Shown: positions 1 through 5,857 of the stretch, one piece after another
Layout of the letters: each line of letters begins with the position of its first letter
Numbering within the stretch: the first letter of the stretch is position 1
Assembly (NCBI GenBank): GCA_001464255.1
Contig: LNFD01000263.1
Span: 1 to 6,933 of the forward strand
Length of the DNA: 6,933 nt
Source of the DNA: Actinomycetales bacterium Ga0077552
GTDB taxonomy: Bacteria; Actinomycetota; Actinomycetes; Actinomycetales; Microbacteriaceae
Direction of reading: 5' to 3'
Notes under the pieces: generated by a model
Told to the model about the DNA's origin: nothing
The model's input: the letters and a program-made list of their open reading frames with translations, nothing else
Database searches by the model: none
Made by a program: the position numbers and the translations under genes

Positions 1-25
1 CATGGCTATCTCGTGAATAGCCATG
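1..25. repeat. Perfect 9-base inverted repeat inside the partial HTH gene
   Basis: CATGGCTAT at 1-9 and ATAGCCATG at 17-25 are perfect reverse complements with a 7-base loop (CTCGTGA). The repeat starts at the very edge of the window, so it may be longer. It lies in codons for MAIHEIAM of the minus-strand protein. It may be a coincidence of coding sequence. Confidence 0.5.
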
Positions 26-207
26 CCTTCTGAATAGGCCAAAACCAGCTTAGACACAATCGACGAGGAAAGCTTCTTCGGACGTCGAGAAGCACCAGGG
101 CTGCGAGATCGCAGCCGCGGAGTGCTCGATGCCGCCTCATCCATCAAGGAACAGAGGTCAGAAGTCTGCTTCTCTCGATTGCAGTAAGTTCTCAGTACCC
201 CCACCAT
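1..207 (-). CDS. Partial small helix-turn-helix (recombinase-like) protein, N-terminal part
   Basis: An open frame reads on the minus strand from 207 to the left edge with no stop, so the gene is cut off by the window. From the ATG at 142-144 the protein has a basic, Ser/Pro/Arg-rich stretch (STPRLRSRSPGASRRPKKLS) followed by IVSKLVLAYSEGMAIHEIAM. This matches the start of a resolvase/invertase-type helix-turn-helix, in which a residue pattern like LVxxYxxGxxxxELA leads into the recognition helix, which would lie beyond position 1. The start is uncertain: ATG at 205-207, TTG at 145-147 and ATG at 142-144 share one frame. I favour 207 because the frame stays open with similar codon use and a weak AGAAG lies upstream. 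The recognition helix and any catalytic domain are not visible, so the function (DNA-binding regulator or recombinase accessory protein) is inferred. GC is clearly lower than in the neighbouring genes, which suggests acquired DNA. Confidence 0.5.
   Translation of the reverse strand, partial: MVGVLRTYCNREKQTSDLCSLMDEAASSTPRLRSRSPGASRRPKKLSSSIVSKLVLAYSEGMAIHEIAM
99..116. repeat. 8+8 palindrome (GGCTGCGA-GA-TCGCAGCC)
   Basis: GGCTGCGA at 99-106 and TCGCAGCC at 109-116 are perfect reverse complements separated by two bases. Just to the left, GCTTCT (72-77) and AGAAGC (88-93) form a second, weaker inverted repeat. The right arm contains GATCGCAG, the core of the two repeats at 168-186 and 214-230. 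The role is unknown; a DNA-binding site is one possibility. Confidence 0.4.
168..186. repeat. Short direct repeat, copy 1 (GCTTCTCTCGATTGCAGTA)
   Basis: This 19-base element matches the 17-base element at 214-230 apart from a two-base insertion and one C/T change. Starts of the two copies are 46 bases apart. On the minus strand this copy lies inside the coding frame if the HTH gene starts at 207. Confidence 0.5.
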
Positions 208-213
208 CCCATC

Positions 214-230
214 GCTTCTCGATCGCAGTA
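214..230. repeat. Short direct repeat, copy 2 (GCTTCTCGATCGCAGTA)
   Basis: Second copy of the element at 168-186. It ends 10 bases before the ATG of the toroid protein and overlaps the candidate -10 TACCCT (229-234). It sits between two divergent genes and close to the change from lower to higher GC. It could be an operator, an end of an inserted segment, or a small duplication; the sequence alone does not decide. Confidence 0.45.
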
Positions 231-234
231 CCCT
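229..234 (+). promoter_or_regulatory. Candidate -10 element (TACCCT) for a leaderless toroid-protein mRNA
   Basis: TACCCT fits TANNNT and ends six bases before the ATG at 241, so transcription would begin at or next to the start codon. No Shine-Dalgarno sequence is visible before that ATG, which agrees with a leaderless message. No convincing -35 is seen, so this is a weak call. Confidence 0.3.
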
Positions 235-240
235 CGCGGC

Positions 241-1236
241 ATGACGACTCCGCCGCCGGACGAACGTGTGATGCAGTGGATGCTCGACACCGACCCGGCG
301 CTGCGCTGGCAGGTTGAGCGCGACCTGGCCGATGAGCCCGAGCACGTGTGGCAGGCGACCCGCGCGCGCGTGGCGACCGAGGGCATGGGCGCCGCGCTGC
401 TCGCGCATCAGGATGCCGACGGCCAGTGGGCGGGTGGCGCGTACTTCCCCGCCGGGTTCGACTGGGACAGCGAGGAGGCGCAGGAGGGCCAGCCGTGGAC
501 GGCCACCACCTGGACCCTCAACACCCTGCGCGAGTTCGGCCTCGACTCCGCGGCGCTCGCCGGCACGGCCGAGAAGCTCGCCGCGAACGCGCGGTGGGAG
601 TACGACGACCTGCCCTACTGGGGCGGCGAGGTCGACGCGTGCATCAACGGCTTCACGCTCGCCAACGGCGCCTGGCTCGGCGCCGACGTCGATGCGATCG
701 CGACGTGGTTCGCCGAGCACCAGATGGCCGAGGGCGGCTGGAACTGCGAGTGGGTCGAGGGCTCGGTGCGGTCGAGCTTCCACTCGACGCTCAACTCGCT
801 GAAGGGCATCCTGGAGTGGGAGGAGCGCACCGGCGATACCCGCCTGCGCCCGGCGCGGCATGCGGCGCACGAGTACCTGCTGCGGCGACGGATGCTGTAC
901 CGCGCGTCGACCGGCGAGCTCGTGGGGCCCTGGGCCACGCACTTCGGCTACCCGTTCCGCCACGTCTATAGCGCCCTCAACGCGCTCGACTACCTGCGAC
1001 GAGCGTCACTGCTCGAGGGCACGCCGCCCGACGAGCGGGCATCCGACGCGATCGGGATCATCCGCGACGCCCAGCAGCCCGACGGCAGCTGGCTGCAGGA
1101 GCGCCGCCACCCGGGCCGCGTCTGGTTCGAGCTCGACGTGCCCGTCGGCGAGCCGTCGCCGTGGCTGACATTCCTGTCACTGCGCGTGCTGCGCTGGTGG
1201 GACGACGCGGTCGTCGCGGAGAACCCGGCGTCCTGA
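241..1236 (+). CDS. Squalene cyclase/prenyltransferase-like alpha-alpha toroid protein
   Basis: The 331-residue protein resembles the terpenoid-cyclase/protein-prenyltransferase toroid family, common in actinobacteria and often annotated as squalene cyclase or prenyltransferase repeat protein. Seen directly: QW-like repeat motifs at about 57-65 (QDADGQWAG), 162-171 (AEGGWNCEW) and 278-285 (QQPDGSWL), a Trp-rich core (PWTATTW at 85-91, DDLPYWGGEVD at 122-132), and the patterns SSFHSTLNSLKG (178-189) and HPGRVWFELDVP (290-301). It is about half the length of true squalene-hopene cyclases, and I see no DxDD acid motif, so ordinary class II cyclisation is unlikely. No signal peptide or membrane segment is seen. 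The ATG at 241 lacks an SD and is probably leaderless. The gene ends about 60 bases before the ROK gene, which has its own promoter, so it may not belong to the sulfatase operon. Family confidence is good; biochemical function is unknown. Confidence 0.85.
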   Translation: MTTPPPDERVMQWMLDTDPALRWQVERDLADEPEHVWQATRARVATEGMGAALLAHQDADGQWAGGAYFPAGFDWDSEEAQEGQPWTATTWTLNTLREFGLDSAALAGTAEKLAANARWEYDDLPYWGGEVDACINGFTLANGAWLGADVDAIATWFAEHQMAEGGWNCEWVEGSVRSSFHSTLNSLKGILEWEERTGDTRLRPARHAAHEYLLRRRMLYRASTGELVGPWATHFGYPFRHVYSALNALDYLRRASLLEGTPPDERASDAIGIIRDAQQPDGSWLQERRHPGRVWFELDVPVGEPSPWLTFLSLRVLRWWDDAVVAENPAS

Positions 1237-1249
1237 CGACAACCGCGTC

Positions 1250-1273
1250 TTTCTGTCGAAACATTGACGGAAA
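1250..1273. promoter_or_regulatory. Candidate ROK operator: imperfect inverted repeat
   Basis: TTTCTGTC (1250-1257) and GACGGAAA (1266-1273) are inverted with 7 of 8 positions matching, separated by eight bases. The right arm overlaps the -35 box of the ROK promoter. ROK repressors of the NagC/Mlc type bind AT-rich inverted repeats near their own promoters, so autoregulation is a reasonable inference. Confidence 0.45.
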
Positions 1274-1292
1274 AAAACCTGCTCCGTACTGT
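1264..1292 (+). promoter_or_regulatory. Sigma-70-type promoter of the ROK-sulfatase operon
   Basis: TTGACG (1264-1269, five of six bases of the -35 consensus) is followed after exactly 17 bases by TACTGT (1287-1292), which fits the actinobacterial -10 pattern TANNNT. The predicted transcription start is about 1299-1300, at the GTG codon. An A-run at 1271-1277 lies in the spacer. The inverted repeat at 1250-1273 covers the -35. Confidence 0.6.
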
Positions 1293-1299
1293 CGGTCTC

Positions 1300-2514
1300 G
1301 TGATCGAGTCGACGGGAGGGCACGCGCTCGTGCGGCGTTCCCACGTCGACCGCGTGCTGCGGGTGCTGCAACGCGACGGCGCGTTGAGCCGGGCCGAGAT
1401 CGCGGCGCGCACGGGCATCTCGCGCACGACGATCTCCGAGATCACCGGCAGCCTGCTCGCGAGCCGCTCCATCACCGTCGTCGCGACCGACGCGCTGGGC
1501 CGTTCGGGCCGTGGGCGCCCTGCCGAGCTGCTGGCCCTCGATCCCTCGGCCGGGCAGTTCCTCGGCATCGACTTCGGCCACCGCCGCGTGCACGTCTCGA
1601 TCGCCGATGCGTCGCACGACATCATCGCCTCGGGCGAGGCGCGCTATCCCGATGACGCGCAGTGGCCCGAACGCCTCGACGCCCTCTCCGCGCTCATCGA
1701 CGAGCTGCAGCAGGGCTCGGGCGTGCACCTCAGTGCACTGCAGGCCGTCGCCGTCGGAGTCCCCGGTCCGTTCGTGACCGCGCAGGGGACACCGGGGGAG
1801 GGCTCGGGTCGGTTGTCCGCGAGCCGGTCGCTCGAGACCGAGCTCGCCGAGCGATTCGGTGCCGCTGTCGTGCTCGACAACAACACCCGGTATGCCGCGC
1901 TCGCCGAGGCGCAGCGGGTGACGGACGATCAGCCCGGCGACGTCGTCTACCTCCGGCTCGGGGACGGCATCGGGGGCGGCCTCGTCGTCGGTGGCCGCCT
2001 CGTCTCGGGTTCGGTCGGGCTCGCCGGCGAGTTCGGCCACGTGCGCAGCGTCGAGAACGGTCGCCTCTGCCGCTGCGGAAAGCACGGCTGCCTCGAGACC
2101 ATCGCCTCGACACCCGCCATCCTGGCGGCGTGCGCCGCGCGCGGCCTCCCGATCACGACGGTGGACGAGTTGCGGGCGGCGGTCGCCAAGGCGCACCCCG
2201 TCGTCGACGAGATCATCCGCGTCGCCGGTGTTGCCGTCGGCCGCGTGCTGGCGACCGCCTCGCTCATGCTCAACCCCGCGATCGTCGTCGTCGGCGGTGA
2301 GGTGCCGAGGCAGGCCCCCGGCATCCTGCGCGTGATCGCCGAGACGATGGCCGACGAGCTCTCCTCGACAGTGCCGGCGGCTCCGCGGGTGAGCCCTGCG
2401 GCCTACTCCGGCGACGAAGGATCGCGCGGGGCGATCATCGCCCTCTTCCACTCCTCGCCGCTGCTCGTCGACTACCCCGATCGCGAGACCCGTGCTCGGT
2501 CCACCGCCCCGTGA
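1300..2514 (+). CDS. ROK-family transcriptional regulator
   Basis: A DNA-binding regulator of the ROK (repressor, ORF, kinase) family, probably sugar-responsive, with 404 residues from GTG 1300. An N-terminal winged helix-turn-helix (LSRAEIAARTGISRTTISE) is followed by an actin-like ROK domain. The family glycines are present (VPGPF, GDGIGGGLVVGGRL), and the zinc site has GEFGH followed by CRCGKHGC. The kinase features are lost: the DxGGT-type motif reads DFGHRR, and the ENDAN-type catalytic motif reads DNNTR. It should therefore bind rather than phosphorylate its ligand. Start choice: the frame opens at TTG 1264, but those bases form a -35 box. GTG 1300 lies at the predicted transcription start and keeps the STGGHALVRRSHVDRVL lead-in typical of ROK N-termini. 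GTG 1330, with GGAGGG at 1315-1320, is the alternative. The gene ends 10 bases before the sulfatase, which it probably controls. Confidence 0.9.
   Translation: MIESTGGHALVRRSHVDRVLRVLQRDGALSRAEIAARTGISRTTISEITGSLLASRSITVVATDALGRSGRGRPAELLALDPSAGQFLGIDFGHRRVHVSIADASHDIIASGEARYPDDAQWPERLDALSALIDELQQGSGVHLSALQAVAVGVPGPFVTAQGTPGEGSGRLSASRSLETELAERFGAAVVLDNNTRYAALAEAQRVTDDQPGDVVYLRLGDGIGGGLVVGGRLVSGSVGLAGEFGHVRSVENGRLCRCGKHGCLETIASTPAILAACAARGLPITTVDELRAAVAKAHPVVDEIIRVAGVAVGRVLATASLMLNPAIVVVGGEVPRQAPGILRVIAETMADELSSTVPAAPRVSPAAYSGDEGSRGAIIALFHSSPLLVDYPDRETRARSTAP
1315..1320 (+). promoter_or_regulatory. Shine-Dalgarno-like GGAGGG before alternative ROK start GTG 1330
   Basis: GGAGGG lies nine bases before an in-frame GTG at 1330. 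If used, it would give a 394-residue protein beginning VRRSHVDRVL. It competes with the leaderless start at 1300; the two cannot be separated from sequence alone. Confidence 0.35.
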
Positions 2515-2518
2515 AAGG
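2514..2518 (+). promoter_or_regulatory. Ribosome binding site deciding the sulfatase start
   Basis: AAAGG begins on the last base of the ROK stop codon and lies six bases before GTG 2525. This supports 2525 over the upstream in-frame GTG at 2492, which overlaps the ROK gene and adds a charged, proline-rich tail (MLGPPPRERQP) before the usual sulfatase N-terminus. Confidence 0.55.
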
Positions 2519-2524
2519 CAACCC

Positions 2525-4036
2525 GTGACCACGCCTCCGAACATCCTCTTCCTGATGACCGATCAGCACCGGGTCGACACCCTCGGCACCTACGGCGCCA
2601 CGACCGGTCGCACTCCGGCGCTCGACGCGCTGGCGGCCGGCGGCACACGGTTCGATCGGTGGTTCACCCCGACCGCGATCTGCACTCCCGCCCGCGTGAG
2701 CCTGCTGACCGGCCAGGCGCCGTTCCGCCACCGCGTGCTCGCCAACCACGAGCGCAACGTCGGCTATCTCGAAGACCTGCCGCGCACGGCGTTCACCTTC
2801 CCCGAAGCGCTGACCGACGCCGGCTACAACTGCGGGTTGCTCGGCAAGTGGCACGCGGGCCACGAGCGCGCCGCCGCCGACTTCGGGTTCGACGGCCCCG
2901 ACCTGCCCGGCTGGCACAACCCCATCGAGCACGAGGAGTACCGCGCCTACCTGGCCGAGAACGACCTGCCGCCCTACGCGATCAGCGATCGCATCCGCGG
3001 CGTGCTGCCCAACGGCGGCCCCGGCAACCTGCTCGCGGCACGCCTGCACCAGCCCGTCGAGGCCACCTTCGAGTACTTCCTCGCCGAGCGCACGATCGCC
3101 CTGCTCGAGCAGTACGCCGACGACTACCGCAGCGGCGAGCGGCCCTTCTTCCTGGCGCTGAACTTCTACGGGCCGCACCTGCCGTACATCCTGCCGAACG
3201 AGTACTTCGATCTGGTCGACCCCGGCGAGGTCGAGCTACCGGCGTCGATCGCCGAGACCTTCGAGGGCAAGCCGCCCGCGCAGGCCAACTACAGCGCGCA
3301 CTGGACGTTCGACACCATGTCGCTCGAGGTGTCGCGCAAGCTCCTCGCGGTCTACCACGGCTACGTCGCCCTCATCGACGACCAGATCGCGCGCGTCATG
3401 GCCGCTCTCGATCGGCTCGGCCTGACCGACTCGACCACGGTCTTCTTCACGAGCGATCACGGCGAGTTCACCGGTTCGCACCGTCTGCACGACAAGGGGC
3501 CGGCGATGTACGACGACATCTACCGCACGGCGGGCATCATCCGCATGCCGGGCGGTGCCGCCGGCCAGGCGCGCCCGGAGTTCGTGAGCCTGGTCGACTG
3601 CACCGCGACGATCCTCGACATCGCGGGCCTCGACACCGCACCGGCCACCGACTCCCGCAGCCTGCTGCCGCTGCTGCGGGGCGAGAGCCCTGCGTGGGAG
3701 GCGGACATCGTGGGCGAGTTCCACGGCCACCACTTCCCCTACCCGCAGCGCATGCTGCGCACCGAGCGCTACAAGCTCGTCGTCAACCCCGAGTCGGTGA
3801 ACGAGCTCTACGACCTCGAGAGCGATCCCGACGAGCTGACGAACCGGTACCTCGATCCCGCGTTGACGGAGGTGCGCGCCGCGCTGATGCGCCGCCTCTA
3901 CACGCGCCTGGTCGAGCGCGGTGACAACTTCTTCCACTGGATGACGTCGATGTACGAGGTCGGCGTCGTCGATCACGACCCGACGATGAGCGGCCTCGAC
4001 GAGTCGACCTACCGCTCCGCCGCCCCGACCGGGTGA
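2525..4036 (+). CDS. Type I sulfatase (formylglycine-dependent), cytoplasmic
   Basis: A hydrolase of sulfate esters, 503 residues from GTG 2525. The alkaline-phosphatase-like fold opens with NILFLMTDQHRVDTLG, with Asp13 as a likely metal ligand. The sulfatase signature AICTPARVSLLTG has Cys53 as the residue converted to formylglycine, with Arg57 in place. The second signature reads GYNCGLLGKWHAG (Lys108, His110). Further active-site motifs are GPHLPY (His218), TSDHGE (Asp311, His312) and HDKGPAMYDD (Lys324). The C-terminal LYDLESDPDELTN is typical of the family. Length is normal. No signal peptide is seen, so the enzyme should act inside the cell. It follows the ROK gene by 10 bases, and 58 bases later comes its likely activating enzyme. 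The substrate (sugar sulfate, choline sulfate, aryl sulfate or other) cannot be read from these motifs. The sulfatase assignment is secure. Confidence 0.95.
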   Translation: MTTPPNILFLMTDQHRVDTLGTYGATTGRTPALDALAAGGTRFDRWFTPTAICTPARVSLLTGQAPFRHRVLANHERNVGYLEDLPRTAFTFPEALTDAGYNCGLLGKWHAGHERAAADFGFDGPDLPGWHNPIEHEEYRAYLAENDLPPYAISDRIRGVLPNGGPGNLLAARLHQPVEATFEYFLAERTIALLEQYADDYRSGERPFFLALNFYGPHLPYILPNEYFDLVDPGEVELPASIAETFEGKPPAQANYSAHWTFDTMSLEVSRKLLAVYHGYVALIDDQIARVMAALDRLGLTDSTTVFFTSDHGEFTGSHRLHDKGPAMYDDIYRTAGIIRMPGGAAGQARPEFVSLVDCTATILDIAGLDTAPATDSRSLLPLLRGESPAWEADIVGEFHGHHFPYPQRMLRTERYKLVVNPESVNELYDLESDPDELTNRYLDPALTEVRAALMRRLYTRLVERGDNFFHWMTSMYEVGVVDHDPTMSGLDESTYRSAAPTG

Positions 4037-4043
4037 TCGTGGC

Positions 4044-4049
4044 TACGCT
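4044..4049 (+). promoter_or_regulatory. Possible internal -10 (TACGCT) before the FGE gene
   Basis: TACGCT in the 58-base gap between sulfatase and FGE fits TANNNT and is about 45 bases before the FGE start. No good -35 is visible, so read-through from the ROK promoter remains the simpler explanation. No hairpin terminator is seen in the gap. Confidence 0.2.
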
Positions 4050-4078
4050 GGCTCTCGCCGCGAGGTGCGACGCCCGGC

Positions 4079-4086
4079 AGGAGAGG
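4079..4086 (+). promoter_or_regulatory. Ribosome binding site of the FGE gene
   Basis: AGGAGAGG lies eight bases before ATG 4095, a strong purine-rich site. It fixes the start at 4095 instead of the in-frame GTG at 4065. Confidence 0.65.
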
Positions 4087-4094
4087 GAATCACG

Positions 4095-4976
4095 ATGAGC
4101 ATCGACCTGGTCGAGCTGCCGGGCGGCACATTCCGCATGGGTTCCACGGCCTTCTACCCGGAGGAGAGCCCGGTCGTCGACCGCACGGTCGGCCCGTTCG
4201 CGATCGCCCGCACCCCGGTGACGGTCGCGCAGTTCGCGCGCTTCGTCGACGAGACCGGCTACGTCACGACCGCCGAGCGGCCGCTCGACCCGGCCGACTT
4301 CCCCGGTGCGGTCGACCTCGACACCCGGCCCGGGTCGCTCGTGTTCACGCCGACCGCCGGCCCGGTCGATCTGCGCGACTGGCGCCAGTGGTGGCGCTGG
4401 GTGCCCGGAGCCTGCTGGCGCGCGCCGCAGGGCCCCGGGTCGTCCGTCGAGGCGCTCGGCGAGCATCCGGTCGTGCAGATCTCGTTCGAGGACGCCATGG
4501 CGTTCTGCGACTGGGCGGGCGTGCGCCTGCCGACCGAGGCGGAGTGGGAGTTCGCGGCCCGGGGCGGGCTCGACGGCGCGACCTACGCCTGGGGCGAGGA
4601 GCCGCAGAGCGAGGGCGTGCTGAAGGCCAACACCTGGCAGGGCGACTTCCCCTGGCGCAACACGGGAGCGAACGGGTGGGTCGGCACCTCGCCGGTCGGC
4701 AGCTTCGCCCCCAACGGGTACGGCCTGGTCGACATGACCGGCAATGTCTGGGAGTGGACGTCGACTCTGTGGAGCGAGCACCACGACGAGACGGCATCGA
4801 GCTGCGGATGCTCGCCGCAGGCCGCGCCGCCCTCGACCACTGATCGCGTCGCGAAGGGCGGCTCGCACCTCTGCGCTCCCGAGTACTGCCTGCGCTACCG
4901 CCCGGCGGCGCGCACCCGGCAGACGGTCGACTCGTCGACGACGCACATGGGGTTCCGCGTCGCTCGCGACCTCTAG
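4095..4976 (+). CDS. Formylglycine-generating enzyme (SUMF1/EgtB-type FGE)
   Basis: This 293-residue protein oxidises the sulfatase signature cysteine to C-alpha-formylglycine, a copper- and oxygen-dependent reaction in known aerobic FGEs. The fold begins with LPGGTFRMGS (8-17) and TPVTVAQFARFV (40-51). It continues with GPGSSVEALGEHPVVQIS (113-130), RLPTEAEWEFAARGG (144-158), MTGNVWEWTS (214-223) and the C-terminal GFRVAR. The decisive feature is KGGSHLCAPEYCLRYR (254-269): Cys260 and Cys265 are the C-x4-C active-site pair, matching the Cys336/Cys341 pair of human FGE. This separates it from FGE-fold relatives such as EgtB or non-catalytic proteins. No signal peptide is present, in keeping with a cytoplasmic sulfatase partner. 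It is the last gene of the operon, and its TAG stop overlaps that of the convergent transporter. Its natural client is almost certainly the upstream sulfatase, though other sulfatases in the cell could also be served. Confidence 0.95.
   Translation: MSIDLVELPGGTFRMGSTAFYPEESPVVDRTVGPFAIARTPVTVAQFARFVDETGYVTTAERPLDPADFPGAVDLDTRPGSLVFTPTAGPVDLRDWRQWWRWVPGACWRAPQGPGSSVEALGEHPVVQISFEDAMAFCDWAGVRLPTEAEWEFAARGGLDGATYAWGEEPQSEGVLKANTWQGDFPWRNTGANGWVGTSPVGSFAPNGYGLVDMTGNVWEWTSTLWSEHHDETASSCGCSPQAAPPSTTDRVAKGGSHLCAPEYCLRYRPAARTRQTVDSSTTHMGFRVARDL
4973..4976. other. Shared CTAG: overlapping convergent stop codons
   Basis: The palindrome CTAG supplies the TAG stop of the FGE gene (4974-4976, +) and the TAG stop of the transporter (4973-4975, -). 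The two genes therefore overlap tail to tail by four bases, leaving no room for an intergenic terminator. Opposing transcripts should run into each other. Confidence 0.85.
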
Positions 4977-5857
4977 CCCGCCGGTACTTCGGGCTGCGCG
5001 CGCCGACGCGTGCCGTCGCGCTGCGCGGCGGCACCCGCGACGATGACGATCACGATGCCGATGATCTGCAAGGGCCCGGGCAGCTGGCTCAGGATGATAA
5101 GCCCGACGATGAGACCGAACGCGGGCTCGATCGCGAGCAGCGTGCCGAACGCCGTGTGGGTCATGCGGCGCAGGGCGAGCATCTCGAGCCCGAACGAGAC
5201 GACCGGGGTGATGAGCGCGATGCCCGCCGCGAGCAGGATGATCGGCACCGTGGGCGTACCGCCGATCACCTGGGGCAGCCCGATGACGGTCGTCACGACG
5301 GCCGCGATCGGGATCGTGAAGGCGAGCCCGGTGATGCCGCTGAAGCGGTCGCCGACGCGCTGGGTGAGCAGGTTGTAGAGGCCCCAGCAGGTGCCCGCGA
5401 GCAGGGCGAAGACGATGCCGAGGGCATCCGTCGCCCCCTTCCAGGGTTCGGTCAGCAGTACGACGCCGACGAGCGCGAGGGCGGGCCAGACGAGCGCCCG
5501 GCGCCGCCGGCTCATGACGGCCGCGACGGTGAGCGGGCCGAGGAACTCGATCGCGACGGCCGTGCCGAGCGGGATGCGGTCGAGCGCGGCGAGGAAGAAC
5601 GTCGTCATGAGCCCGGTCACCGCGCCGAGCATGAGCAGCGTCGGCACGTCGGCCCGGCGGATACTGCGCACGCTCGGCCGCACGATGAGCAGCAGGAAGA
5701 CCGCGCCGAAGCACATGCGCAGCCAGGAGGTTCCGGCCGCGCCGACCGCGTCGATCACGGTGACCGAGAGCGCGTTCGATACCTGGATGAGCAGCATGGC
5801 GGCGACCGCCATCGACCACGCGGGCGGCGTCGCGCGGGCGGTTGCGGTGTCAGTCAC
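4973..5857 (-). CDS. EamA/DMT-family transporter, RhtA-like exporter
   Basis: A 294-residue inner-membrane protein made of two EamA halves of about five membrane segments each. The motif PLGTAVAIEFLGPLTVA closes the first half. SFGLEMLALRRMTHTAFGTLLAIEPAFG lies late in the second half (here given in parts: SFGLEMLALRR, then TAFGTLLAIEPAFG). Both closely resemble the corresponding stretches of E. coli RhtA, a threonine/homoserine exporter, so export of amino acids or similar small metabolites is the best guess. The start is GTG at 5855-5857, overlapping the end of the XRE-cupin gene by eight bases (GTGACTGA), which points to translational coupling. A longer frame to 5938 would add an Arg/Ser-rich tail inside the regulator gene and is unlikely. 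The C-terminus is charged (RDGTRRRAQPEVPAG). Substrate is unproven. Confidence 0.88.
   Translation of the reverse strand: MTDTATARATPPAWSMAVAAMLLIQVSNALSVTVIDAVGAAGTSWLRMCFGAVFLLLIVRPSVRSIRRADVPTLLMLGAVTGLMTTFFLAALDRIPLGTAVAIEFLGPLTVAAVMSRRRRALVWPALALVGVVLLTEPWKGATDALGIVFALLAGTCWGLYNLLTQRVGDRFSGITGLAFTIPIAAVVTTVIGLPQVIGGTPTVPIILLAAGIALITPVVSFGLEMLALRRMTHTAFGTLLAIEPAFGLIVGLIILSQLPGPLQIIGIVIVIVAGAAAQRDGTRRRAQPEVPAG

Noticed and set aside
2492..2524. GTG 2492 as the sulfatase start
   Set aside because: It overlaps the end of the ROK gene and lacks an SD; GTG 2525 has AAAGG six bases upstream and matches the usual sulfatase N-terminus.
1177..2544. Minus-strand open frame (455 codons) opposite the ROK gene
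   Set aside because: Low-complexity Arg/Asp/Gly-rich translation, covers the ROK promoter, and lies antisense to a clear ROK protein.
2659..3924. Plus-strand frame (421 codons) inside the sulfatase gene
   Set aside because: Arg/Pro-rich out-of-frame shadow of the sulfatase.
4037..4094. Terminator between sulfatase and FGE
   Set aside because: No stable hairpin followed by a T-run is visible, and function argues for co-transcription.
3783..5819. Long minus-strand open frame (678 codons) across the FGE and transporter genes
   Set aside because: It is antisense to two well-recognised genes, is rich in Arg/Ala/Gly/His with no domain, and is the usual by-product of very high GC.
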